Source: Thermoplasmata archaeon
GTDB taxonomy: Archaea; Thermoplasmatota; Thermoplasmata; Lutacidiplasmatales; UBA184
Assembly: GCA_021792485.1 (NCBI GenBank)
Contig: JAJYUO010000015.1
Span: forward strand, 711-12,372
DNA: 11,662 nt
Reading direction: 5' to 3'
Shown piece after piece: positions 1 to 6,014 of the stretch. Position 1 is the stretch's first letter; the number at the start of each line of letters is the position of its first letter. Both the position numbers and the translations under genes were made by a program. The notes below the pieces were generated by a model. That model was not told the DNA's origin. It did not search any database and was given only the letters and a program-made list of their open reading frames with translations.

Positions 1-2
1 CC

Positions 3-92
3 GACGGGGAAGTCGACGGGGCCGTGCCGCTGGCTCGGGATGGAAACCCTGCGTCCGATGGAGGAACGGGACTTGGAGTCATGGTCGAGTGA
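3..92 (+). other. Edge stretch with a possible 3' end of an ORF cut by the window
   Basis: The first 153 bases hold no gene I can name. The frame beginning at base 3 is open from the window edge to a TGA at 90-92 (29 codons, Gly/Asp-rich, ending in GLGVMVE) with G/C-rich third positions like the backbone genes. The frame beginning at base 1 is also open, to a TAG at 100-102. Either could be the tail of a gene lying mostly outside the window, and neither shows a domain. Confidence 0.2.
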
Positions 93-153
93 GGAGCGAT
101 AGGGATCTCTGCGGCGCCGAGCGATCCGCCGTCCCTCGTCCGTGTCCCTCCGG

Positions 154-324
154 TTACTTGTACGTGGACTGGTAGACCTTCCCCTCGTCGTCCCAGATCG
201 TGATGCAACTTCCCTCGCACTCCGTCAGGCACGCGTTGCAGAGAATGCAGTCGGACCCGTTCCGGGCTATCCCGGCAGCAGTCGCGTGCGCTCCGAGCCC
301 GTTCCGCCGAGGGGATGGCGACAC
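154..324 (-). CDS. Small [4Fe-4S] ferredoxin-like protein or 3' remnant of one
   Basis: The minus-strand frame ending at TAA (154-156) encodes a cysteine cluster C-x2-C-x2-C-x3-C-x3-C (DCILCNACLTECEGSC), then ITIWDDEGKVYQSTYK and the stop. The first four cysteines fit a [4Fe-4S] ferredoxin-type site; ferredoxins carry single electrons between cytoplasmic redox enzymes. The usual proline after the fourth Cys is Glu here. There is no ATG. The only start I find is GTG at 324, giving 56 aa, and its first ~20 residues (SPSPRRNGLGAHATAAG) look like noise rather than the first cluster of a dicluster ferredoxin. That start also overlaps the plus-strand peptidase fragment. I therefore think the gene has lost its true 5' end, with real sequence beginning near 265-280. 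A complete single-cluster protein remains possible. Codon use resembles the high-G+C backbone. Confidence 0.45.
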   Translation of the reverse strand: MSPSPRRNGLGAHATAAGIARNGSDCILCNACLTECEGSCITIWDDEGKVYQSTYK

Positions 325-734
325 GGCTGGTGGAGCTCGTCGCGATCGTGAAGGGGGAGCTCGCCCTCTATCGGAACCCCAGGGCGGATGTGGGCGGAAT
401 CCTGGACCGGACTCTGAACGGGATCATGGGGTTTGATGCCTACGCTCCCCGGTCCTGGGTCGATGGCTTCTATCTCGACACCCCGCTCTACAACAAGTCC
501 TACCTTCTCGCCACCTTCCTCGCCCCTCAAATCCTCCAAGCGGCGGTCAGGGATCTCGGCGGAGCGCTGTGGCCGAACCCCAAAGTGGGTCCCTGGCTCA
601 CCGAGAGGATGCTCGCACCGGGCGCGGTCGATGACTGGATTCCGCGGCTCCAGCGTGCGACCGGGCACGCTCTCGATTCCGGGCCGTTCTTCGACGAGAC
701 GGAGCTGGCGATCAGCGAGGGCCGCTCGGGGTGA
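315..734 (+). pseudogene. C-terminal fragment of a gluzincin-type metallopeptidase (M3/M2/M32-like)
   Basis: The frame from ATG 315 to TGA 732-734 gives 139 aa. From about residue 2 it reads like the C-terminal helical region of M3/M2/M32-type zinc peptidases: an ELALYRNP segment, then FYLDTPLYNKSYLLATFLAP, then WPNPKVGPWL, a PGAVDDWIPRL stretch, and a final ATGHAL-type tail. Such enzymes are usually 500 aa or more, and their HExxH zinc site lies well upstream. No HExxH is present here and the frame is closed at TGA 201-203, so catalytic function is lost. Homology appears to begin abruptly near 315-320, where the ferredoxin-like remnant on the other strand also begins. Family assignment rests on remembered sequence pattern, not a search; M3 versus M32 is undecided. 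Confidence 0.5.
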
Positions 735-799
735 ACCCGACTTCGCGCCGCCCTTTCACCACGCGAAGTTCCCGTTTGCCGGAAACCAGTGAACCCGAC
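731..799. repeat. 11-bp direct repeat GTGAACCCGAC
   Basis: GTGAACCCGAC occurs at 731-741 and again at 789-799, flanking the hairpin. The first copy overlaps the stop codon of the peptidase fragment. Eleven bases over 58 bp is short, and it may be chance or the trace of a small duplication. From 735 to about 966 I find no gene. Confidence 0.3.
740..769. repeat. Perfect 8-bp inverted repeat (hairpin) after the peptidase fragment
   Basis: ACTTCGCG at 740-747 is the exact reverse complement of CGCGAAGT at 762-769, with a 14-nt loop. It begins 6 nt after the stop of the truncated peptidase frame. It could be a transcript 3'-end hairpin or part of a mobile-element end; there is no downstream T-run. 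Confidence 0.4.
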
Positions 800-999
800 C
801 GTTTCGAACCGGTCGTCAACGTGTGGCTAATGAGTAGTTACGTACGGTTCAGAAGCCTGGGACTAAGAAGGTTTGACCCCATCAACAAACTCCTAAGTTC
901 CGCTTTCATAGACACTGCGCGAACTGTTCCAGCACCATCTGAGCTGAATGGTAGGCGCTATCTGCGGTGTCTCGCTCGGCTCCGGAGCGGATCGTGCCG

Positions 1000-1944
1000 A
1001 TGGTCGTCCGTCGAGTACGCCACTTCGGCTTACTGTCTAACGTCGATTCGACAATTCTGCGCCTAAGTCCGTTCTTCGGTCACGACGTCAGAAGAGTCGA
1101 GTACGACGAACTAATGCGAATCTTTACTCAGGTCGAGGGCCTCCCGGAGATGCGTGCTTTTCAGCACATGCAATTCGATCTTAGATGCTACAATTCTATG
1201 GACCGTTGCGGCTACGCGATCGAGGACTCATTCGACGTTGAATGTGATGCGTTGAAACCCGGCGAGCCGATCGCCTTCTTGCCGCAGCTGACGCAGCATG
1301 ACACCGAGGCCCAGCAGAAGTTGATACCGGGCTTACAGGTTCTCCGCTTAATGGCGAACGGCAACGTCAGTTTGCATTACCAGAATTATCTGATAGAGAC
1401 CGGTGGTTCGTTCCAAAGAGTCATGGGGCGCTCGACGACCATGAAGGTAGGTGCGTTCCCGTTTTCCCTTGAAGGAGTAGACATCCAGCAAGTTGCTGAG
1501 GCTCTCGACAAGCTGCACTTACCATTCGCTAACGAGTACCTGAATCTCGCGCTAGAGGACTTCGATCTCGCCTACCAAGCAGAGCGGCCGGCACTTGCGT
1601 TCCTGATATTGATGGTCGCACTCGAAGCGTTGTTCAACCAAGGGACAAGCGAAGTGACATACTCAATTGCTCGTTGTACGGCCGTAATGAACGGTAAGAC
1701 GCGAGCCGAGGCACTTGGGATCTTCAAGGACGTGAGAGAACTCTACAAGAAGCGCAGTTCGATTGTACACCGAGGCCTTCTCCGCCAGCTTGATAGTGCA
1801 AAACTGGAAAGACTCAGGACCCTTGTCCGAAGGTCCATCCTGGAAGCCGGCCTCTTGGATCTTCGGCGGGGCGAGCTCTTCGACCGTCTCAACTCGAAAG
1901 GATTTCCCACAAACATCGACTCGTCTAAGGCGCTGGCCCTATAG
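1000..1944 (+). CDS. HEPN (ApeA-like) domain protein
   Basis: The C-terminal third matches the ApeA-type HEPN pattern: a hydrophobic helix (ALAFLILMVALEALF), a Y-S-I-A-R segment, then ELYKKRSSIVHRG. This contains the Rx4H motif (Arg at codon 1753-1755, His at 1768-1770), which in HEPN ribonucleases forms the active site. The N-terminal ~200 residues are not recognised and may be a sensing or binding part. HEPN proteins are frequent in archaeal and bacterial defence loci as RNases or RNA-binding modules. The longest frame opens at GTG 967. GTG 994 has GGAG (984-987) six bases upstream, and ATG 1000 follows; I chose ATG 1000 (314 aa), with 994 nearly as good. The gene is clearly less G+C-rich than the backbone and stands 156 bp before the restriction operon on the same strand, so it is probably transcribed separately. 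An RNase role is inference; no partner antitoxin is visible. Confidence 0.7.
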   Translation: MVVRRVRHFGLLSNVDSTILRLSPFFGHDVRRVEYDELMRIFTQVEGLPEMRAFQHMQFDLRCYNSMDRCGYAIEDSFDVECDALKPGEPIAFLPQLTQHDTEAQQKLIPGLQVLRLMANGNVSLHYQNYLIETGGSFQRVMGRSTTMKVGAFPFSLEGVDIQQVAEALDKLHLPFANEYLNLALEDFDLAYQAERPALAFLILMVALEALFNQGTSEVTYSIARCTAVMNGKTRAEALGIFKDVRELYKKRSSIVHRGLLRQLDSAKLERLRTLVRRSILEAGLLDLRRGELFDRLNSKGFPTNIDSSKALAL

Positions 1945-2071
1945 CTCGACTGACCTCTGTAGCGTGACTTGTTCGCCAAGAACCTCTACGATTGAGGGAC
2001 GGATGAGCGGGGAGGGTCAACCGGGAGCTGAGTTCTCCTCGAGAGGCATTAACCTATTTTGTCCGGGGTCA

Positions 2072-2079
2072 GTAAATAG
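2072..2079 (+). promoter_or_regulatory. TATA-like box for a leaderless zinc-ribbon/RM operon transcript
   Basis: GTAAATAG is centred about 25 bp upstream of the GTG start at 2101, the spacing expected if transcription begins at the start codon. A second AT-rich patch (CCTATTTTG, about 2053-2061) lies farther upstream and could serve a start with a ~20-nt leader. No Shine-Dalgarno sequence precedes the GTG, which agrees with leaderless initiation. The rest of 1945-2100 holds nothing else I can name. Confidence 0.4.
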
Positions 2080-2100
2080 CCCCTCCTCCTTTCGACTGCC

Positions 2101-2259
2101 GTGCCTCGCGCTTGGCTCAGCATAGAAGGCTGGCAGTGCAATCGTTGCGGGCACCAGTGGCTCCCACGAATCAAGCGTGAGCCCAAGCGGTGTCCTCAGT
2201 GCAAGAGCCCCTACTGGAACAAGAAGCGGGTCCGTCCCATCCTGAAAAGGAGGCCCTAA
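2101..2259 (+). CDS. Small zinc-ribbon protein heading the RM operon
   Basis: GTG 2101 to TAA 2257-2259 encodes 52 aa, which a length cutoff or an ATG-only search would miss. Two CxxC knuckles, WQCNRCGHQW (C13, C16) and RCPQCKSPYW (C32, C35), form a rubredoxin-like zinc ribbon with a very basic tail (KKRVRPILKRRP). The start is forced: the frame is closed at TAG 2077-2079 and GTG is the only initiator between it and the first cysteine. Its TAA is followed without a gap by the ATG of the type IIG gene, and its last codons carry that gene's Shine-Dalgarno site, so the two are translationally linked. Small zinc ribbons of this CxRCGHxWxPR...CPxCxSPYW type are common in archaea and bacteria as uncharacterised proteins. 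A nucleic-acid-binding regulator or accessory subunit of the nuclease is plausible but unproven. Confidence 0.8.
   Translation: MPRAWLSIEGWQCNRCGHQWLPRIKREPKRCPQCKSPYWNKKRVRPILKRRP
2247..2253 (+). promoter_or_regulatory. Strong Shine-Dalgarno site for the type IIG gene
   Basis: AAGGAGG sits 6 nt before ATG 2260, inside the last codons of the zinc-ribbon gene. It fixes the start of the methylase-nuclease and points to coupling with the upstream gene. Confidence 0.75.
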
Positions 2260-5085
2260 ATGGCGGCCGCCTCGCCGCCTCCCACGCCTTGGGACGAAAC
2301 AGCGGCCAAGGCAGAGATCGCCCGACTCGTAGGAGAGTACCAACAGGCCAGCGCCGAGGGGCGGCTCACTCGCTACGGCGACACCCGCTTTGGCGAGGAG
2401 TCCACCAAGAAGGACTTCATTCTGCCTCTCTTCCGCGCTCTCGGTTGGCGGGTAGAAGATTCGCGAGAGGTCTCGGCGGAAGAGCGCGTCCTTCGCGGCC
2501 GCGCCGACTACGGGTTCAAGATCGGAGGAGTGACGAAGTTCTACGTTGAAGCCAAGGCCCTGTCGAAAAACCTGATGGAGCGGGAGCACCTCCAACAGGT
2601 TATCGACTACAGCTACACCAAGGGGGTACCCTGGGCCGTCCTTACCAACTTCGCCCAGACGGCGGTGCTCTACTCGGAGGTCAAGGACTCGAACCCGTTC
2701 AACTGTCGATTCTTCGAGCTCTCGGCTGGCGAATACATCTCTGAGTTCGACCGACTCCGCTTGCTCAGCAGGCCAGCGATTTCGGCCAGCGAGCTCGACG
2801 CGAAGGCAGAACAGTTTGGCCGAAAGCCGAAGAAGCAGCCCATCGACAAGCAGCTCCTCAAGGACCTCAATTCGTTTCGCCTCGACCTCGCGAAGGATAT
2901 CGGCCGCCTCAATGGCGATCTGTTTCGAGGGTCGGACCAGGCCCTAGAGGAGACGGTCCAACGCATCCTCGACCGACTCATCTTCATCCGAGTTGCCGAA
3001 GATCGGGGGCTTGAGGACAAACAGCTTTCCCTCCTCTCAAGAGGACCCGAATCAACTGCCGCGAAGCGGTTGCGCGAACTCTTCCGTCGTTACGATGATA
3101 ACTTCGACAGCAAGCTGTTCCAACCTCACGCTGCAGACGACGTTCGGATGGATGGAACTGTCCTGCAGCGGGTGCTTCGGGGTCTTCATCAAACTGAGGA
3201 CGAGTCGATTCGCTACGACTTCGGGGCTATCGACGCCGACGTTCTGGGGGTGATGTACGAACAGTATCTCGGGTTGATTTTGCGCCAAACCCCCAAGCGG
3301 GCCAAGCTCGCGGATGGTAAGGTCAACCGCAAGGAGCAGGGCATCTACTACACCCCGACGTGGGTGGTCGATTACATCGTCAAGTTCGCCGTCGAAGAGG
3401 CGCTCAAGCGTAAAGGTGCGAAGGCAGACACGCTCCGAGTCTTGGACCCCGCTTGCGGGTCGGGGACGTTCTTACTCCGCGCTTTCGACCACCTCATGCG
3501 AGCGCGGAATCCGACGGGCGCGAGCGTCCAAGCGCGGTTTGATCAGGAGGCTGGCGGCTCTCTCGCCGCGCTTCGAGCGTCGGTTCTGACGGAGAATTTG
3601 TTCGGAGTCGACATCGACGCTCGCGCGGTCGAGATCGCGCAACTTAACCTGATGATTCGGGCCGCTGAAAGCAGGCACCGACTGCCGACACTCGAACGCA
3701 ACGTCCGCATCGGCAACTCGGTAATCGCTGACACCTCGGTCGACGCCCACGCCTTGGATTGGCTGAAAGCCTTCCCCGAGCCAATGAGAGAAGGAGGCTT
3801 CGACGTGGTGATTGGCAATCCCCCTTGGGTCCAATCTAAGTTTATGGACGAAGCCACCAAGGTGTACTATGGTGGAAACTACCAGGTTGCGCAACGGCAG
3901 TACGACCTGTTCTCAATTTTCATCGAGAAAGGGTTGGCCCTACTTAGACCGGATGGCATTCTCGGTTTCATAGTGCCAGATAGATTCCTTGTGAATGCCG
4001 ACTACGAGCCGCTCAGAAGATTCCTTCTTGAGAATTCTTGGATTCGCCAAATCACCCTGACGGGAGAGGGAGTCTTCGCGGACGTGGAGATGCCCTCCGC
4101 CATACTGGTGGTTCAGAATCGGAAGGTCTCGCGCTCGGGGAAGTCACGTCGCGTCGAGATTCGGGCTAGCGTAACCGCCGAGGCTCGCTCAATACCTCAG
4201 TCCGCCCTTTCCGACAAGGATGGTCTCGTCTTCTCAGAGGTCTTCTTGAACGAGAAGTCGGCGGAGCTGCTCCGATATATAGAGACGCATACCGTTCCGC
4301 TTGGCGAGCTCGTTGAAAATGGTCGGGGCGTAGAGATTGGAAAGTCCTCCGCGGTAATCTCAGTGAAGTCAGGCGACGTTCCATTCCTGATCGGCAGTGA
4401 TATCGACCGGTACCAAGTTAAGGGGACTCACTGGCTGAAGCTGGGGGAACGTGAGATAGACTACAAAGACCCACTCCTCTACCGTGGTGAGAAGATACTG
4501 ATTAGAAAGACGGGGAGTGGAATCAACGCGGTACTTGACAAGGATAGCTACGTAATCCAAGTAATCTACATCCTCAGAGCCAAGAGATCGGATTGCAACC
4601 TTCGCTATCTGCTCGGCATCTTGAACTCTAAACTCATGGCATTTTACTACTACTCTCGTTTCGGTCAGAAGGAGAGGGAGGTTTTCCCCCACTTGACGCA
4701 GAACAAGGTTCTGCAGTTGCCGATTAGAGTGGATATGACGCGGGAGGCAACGCTGTCACGGCTCGTTGACCAGATTCTTGACGAGTACCGGGTGCTGTCG
4801 ACAATGCGAGGTGCACACCTTGACCGAGAGCGCGAGATTCGTGAACGTATTTCTCAGCTCGACAAACAGATAGACGAGGAAGTTTTCCACATTTACAGCA
4901 TAGACGAAACGGGCCGAGAACAGATTGAACGATTCCTCGCGGCGGGCGAAGCTGCGGCTCTATGTCAAGCGGATTCTGAAGGAGTGGGGCTATCCGCCGA
5001 GCGGGCAAGAGGCAGCGACGCAGACGGTACTTCAGCAGGCGGAATTAATGGCTCAGAACGGACTGGCGTTCGCGGTATGAGGTAA
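2260..5085 (+). CDS. Type IIG restriction-modification protein (PD-ExK nuclease + N6-adenine methylase + TaqI-like specificity domain)
   Basis: A single 941-aa chain that should both cut DNA and methylate adenine at its own recognition site. The N-terminal domain has a PD-(D/E)xK nuclease core: GRADYGF with D83, then FYVEAKAL with E97 and K99. A helical linker follows (about 200-350). The methylase has GIYYTPTWVVDYIV, the AdoMet site DPACGSGTFL (396-405) and the catalytic NPPW (520-523). The target-recognition part (about 680-825) includes a YLLGILNSKL...FYYYSRFG region typical of TaqI/Eco57I-like specificity domains. A predicted coiled coil (about 845-870) precedes the last normal motif, VFHIYSID. 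Length and domain order fit type IIG enzymes (Eco57I/MmeI-like). The last ~46 residues (from about 896) are low-complexity Ala/Gly/Ser/Asp and overlap an out-of-frame HsdR remnant, so they look acquired by readthrough into old sequence. All catalytic motifs are intact. The 3' half is less G+C-rich than the backbone, which suggests transfer. Confidence 0.9.
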   Translation: MAAASPPPTPWDETAAKAEIARLVGEYQQASAEGRLTRYGDTRFGEESTKKDFILPLFRALGWRVEDSREVSAEERVLRGRADYGFKIGGVTKFYVEAKALSKNLMEREHLQQVIDYSYTKGVPWAVLTNFAQTAVLYSEVKDSNPFNCRFFELSAGEYISEFDRLRLLSRPAISASELDAKAEQFGRKPKKQPIDKQLLKDLNSFRLDLAKDIGRLNGDLFRGSDQALEETVQRILDRLIFIRVAEDRGLEDKQLSLLSRGPESTAAKRLRELFRRYDDNFDSKLFQPHAADDVRMDGTVLQRVLRGLHQTEDESIRYDFGAIDADVLGVMYEQYLGLILRQTPKRAKLADGKVNRKEQGIYYTPTWVVDYIVKFAVEEALKRKGAKADTLRVLDPACGSGTFLLRAFDHLMRARNPTGASVQARFDQEAGGSLAALRASVLTENLFGVDIDARAVEIAQLNLMIRAAESRHRLPTLERNVRIGNSVIADTSVDAHALDWLKAFPEPMREGGFDVVIGNPPWVQSKFMDEATKVYYGGNYQVAQRQYDLFSIFIEKGLALLRPDGILGFIVPDRFLVNADYEPLRRFLLENSWIRQITLTGEGVFADVEMPSAILVVQNRKVSRSGKSRRVEIRASVTAEARSIPQSALSDKDGLVFSEVFLNEKSAELLRYIETHTVPLGELVENGRGVEIGKSSAVISVKSGDVPFLIGSDIDRYQVKGTHWLKLGEREIDYKDPLLYRGEKILIRKTGSGINAVLDKDSYVIQVIYILRAKRSDCNLRYLLGILNSKLMAFYYYSRFGQKEREVFPHLTQNKVLQLPIRVDMTREATLSRLVDQILDEYRVLSTMRGAHLDREREIRERISQLDKQIDEEVFHIYSIDETGREQIERFLAAGEAAALCQADSEGVGLSAERARGSDADGTSAGGINGSERTGVRGMR
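4946..5080 (+). pseudogene. hsdR: C-terminal remnant of a type I restriction HsdR gene, out of frame inside the type IIG 3' end
   Basis: In a plus-strand frame different from the type IIG gene, bases 4946-5080 read AKLRLYVKRILKEWGYPP, then SGQEAATQTVLQQAELMAQ, and stop at TGA 5078-5080. This matches the extreme C-terminus of HsdR subunits, where a (V/L)KxxLxxxGYPPxxQExAxxxVLxQAEL pattern closes the protein. Upstream of 4946 the frame loses this character at once, so only about 44 codons of a roughly 1000-codon gene remain. The sequence is undamaged within that stretch, which suggests recent loss. The remnant ends 9 bp before the GIY-YIG start, so that gene probably once followed hsdR directly. 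Recognition is from the motif, not a search. Confidence 0.7.
5079..5083 (+). promoter_or_regulatory. Shine-Dalgarno site for the GIY-YIG gene
   Basis: GAGGT lies 6 nt before ATG 5090 and overlaps both the TGA of the HsdR remnant (5078-5080) and the TAA of the type IIG gene (5083-5085), so reinitiation after either stop would be possible. Confidence 0.55.
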
Positions 5086-5089
5086 ACCG

Positions 5090-5584
5090 ATGCCACGTCG
5101 TACGCATCGCGGGCGGAATCGGGGATTCCAAGGACGCCGTCTCGTATCAGAACAGGAGGAGGAGGTAGCCCCCAAGAAGCTGCCCGAACCGTCAAAGTGG
5201 ATTCTTCTCTCTAAGGGCCCGAAGACACACGTATTCGGGAAGGGAAACCAAGAAGCCGTTCCAACCACACCTGGCTGCTATGAGATCGGGCTTTCTGAGC
5301 CAAACAAAGAACCGCGGGACAATTGGGTGGTCTACGTCGGAGTAGCAGGGATTGGCAAGACGCACAATCTGCGGGGGAGGTTCTACAATCATGCCTCGGG
5401 CCACGGCGCCAATACCGTGCCTCCAATGGACCGAGCTCTCAAACGAGGGTACTGGGTATGGGCGCGATACTACAAAACCGCGGACGCCGTTGAAGCGCGA
5501 GACCTTGAGAAGCGCTTCCTCAAGGACGGTTGGTGGCACTATCACTGGAACAAGAGCGGCATACCTCCTGACCTGCTTTCGTAG
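5090..5584 (+). CDS. GIY-YIG domain nuclease
   Basis: A 164-aa protein starting 4 nt after the type IIG stop. After a basic, probably disordered N-terminus (1-30, rich in Arg and Glu) comes a GIY-YIG nuclease core. The GIY strand is TPGCYEIG (G62-C63-Y64) and the YIG strand is VVYVGVAG (Y82-V83-G84). The catalytic-helix region is LRGRFYNHASG (R97, H101), the metal-binding Glu is in AVEARDLEKRF (E135 or E140), and WN is at 153-154. These residues match the family's order, so it is probably an active metal-dependent nuclease that nicks or cuts DNA. Tight spacing puts it in the operon, as an accessory nuclease or a partner of the type IIG enzyme, although position suggests it first followed a type I hsdR gene. 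Its TAG stop is followed by 80 further open codons in the same frame. Confidence 0.75.
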   Translation: MPRRTHRGRNRGFQGRRLVSEQEEEVAPKKLPEPSKWILLSKGPKTHVFGKGNQEAVPTTPGCYEIGLSEPNKEPRDNWVVYVGVAGIGKTHNLRGRFYNHASGHGANTVPPMDRALKRGYWVWARYYKTADAVEARDLEKRFLKDGWWHYHWNKSGIPPDLLS

Positions 5585-5827
5585 GTCAAGGTTGGTTCCC
5601 GTCTGAAGATCGGCAAGACCGCTTCCGCTGACCCATCGGTCTTCATCGACTGGAAACGCCGCTTCCTCGCGATGGGCCGCGCCGAAGCCCGTCGGCTGGG
5701 GGTGCCGTGGCACGCGGTCACGAAGTGGAAGGCGACCCTCCATCGGCAAGGGTCACTGCGGAAGGACGCGCTCGGTAGGTTGAAGCGCGCCTTGGTCGCA
5801 CCGCCTGCTTCCCAGGCCAAACCGTAG
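5585..5827 (+). other. Open 80-codon in-frame extension after the GIY-YIG stop; possible HTH remnant
   Basis: After TAG 5582-5584 the same reading frame stays open to TAG 5825-5827. It reads like protein rather than noise: DPSVFIDWKRRFLAMGRAEA, then RRLGVPWHAVTKWKATL, a helix-turn-helix-like run, then RKDALGRLKRAL. The only ATG is at 5672, which would give a 51-aa protein. It could be the 3' part of a gene that lost its start, a second domain cut from the GIY-YIG protein by a stop codon, or a short independent gene. I do not recognise the family. Codon use is more G+C-rich than in the GIY-YIG gene, nearer the backbone. Confidence 0.4.
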
Positions 5828-5863
5828 ATCGCCGCTGGCCCCGAAACGCGGGGGCGAGCGGGG

Positions 5864-5871
5864 TATTTAAA
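5864..5871 (+). promoter_or_regulatory. TATA-like box facing the tRNA remnant
   Basis: TATTTAAA sits in G+C-rich sequence with its centre about 39 bp upstream of a tRNA-like 5' end at 5907. That predicts a transcript start near 5894 and a ~13-nt leader, a normal layout for an archaeal tRNA gene. A 6-bp inverted repeat (GGACCA 5872-5877 / TGGTCC 5892-5897) lies between box and predicted start. Confidence 0.45.
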
Positions 5872-5906
5872 GGACCAATCGGGCAGACGACTGGTCCCAC
5901 TTGTGA

Positions 5907-5923
5907 GCCTCCGTAGTATAGCG
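5907..5923 (+). pseudogene. Probable 5' fragment of a tRNA gene
   Basis: GCCTCCGTAGTATAGCG reads as the first ~17 nt of a tRNA: a 7-nt acceptor strand, the TA at positions 8-9, a 4-nt D-stem strand and the A14-G15 start of the D-loop. What follows (CCCAAGCCCC) offers no D-stem partner and no matching CGGAGGC acceptor strand, and 12 nt later the tRNA-Val gene begins on the other strand. The correctly placed TATA box supports a former gene. Only a short stretch is involved, so chance is possible. Confidence 0.35.
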
Positions 5924-5934
5924 CCCAAGCCCCA

Positions 5935-6007
5935 TGGGCCGGGACGGATTCGAACCGTCGATCTCCGCCTTGTAAGGGCGGCGTCCTCACCGCTAGACGA
6001 CCGGCCC
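5935..6007 (-). tRNA. tRNA-Val (anticodon TAC)
   Basis: A complete cloverleaf of 73 nt on the minus strand. The acceptor strands are GGGCCGG and CCGGCCC, all seven pairs Watson-Crick, with discriminator A. The D-arm is GTCT/GGAC with A14, G15 and G18-G19. The anticodon arm is CCGCC-CTTACAA-GGCGG, giving TAC, which reads GUA and, depending on wobble-base modification, other valine codons. The variable loop has five bases, and the T-arm is GACGG-TTCGAAT-CCGTC. There is no intron, and CCA is not encoded (ATGGG follows the discriminator), as is common in archaea. G15 is the base that the neighbouring ArcS enzyme helps convert to archaeosine. The gene lies 18 nt after arcS in the same direction, with its 3' end facing the accessory region. 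Confidence 0.95.
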
Positions 6008-6014
6008 GAGGAGC

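Noticed and set aside
267..668. Minus-strand 133-codon frame opposite the peptidase fragment
   Set aside because: It is a shadow of the plus-strand peptidase sequence. It is not in the same frame as the ferredoxin cysteine cluster, which ends at 154.
803..811. TTCGAACCG shared with the tRNA-Val T-arm (5949-5957), considered as an attachment-site half
   Set aside because: Only 9 bp match and flanking bases diverge. TTCGAA is a palindromic tRNA-loop sequence likely to recur by chance. No convincing left attachment repeat was found.
2260..5085. Interpretation as BREX PglX or DISARM methylase
   Set aside because: The protein carries its own N-terminal PD-ExK nuclease and is shorter than typical PglX. 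No pglZ, brxC, brxL, drmA or drmB gene is present in the window.
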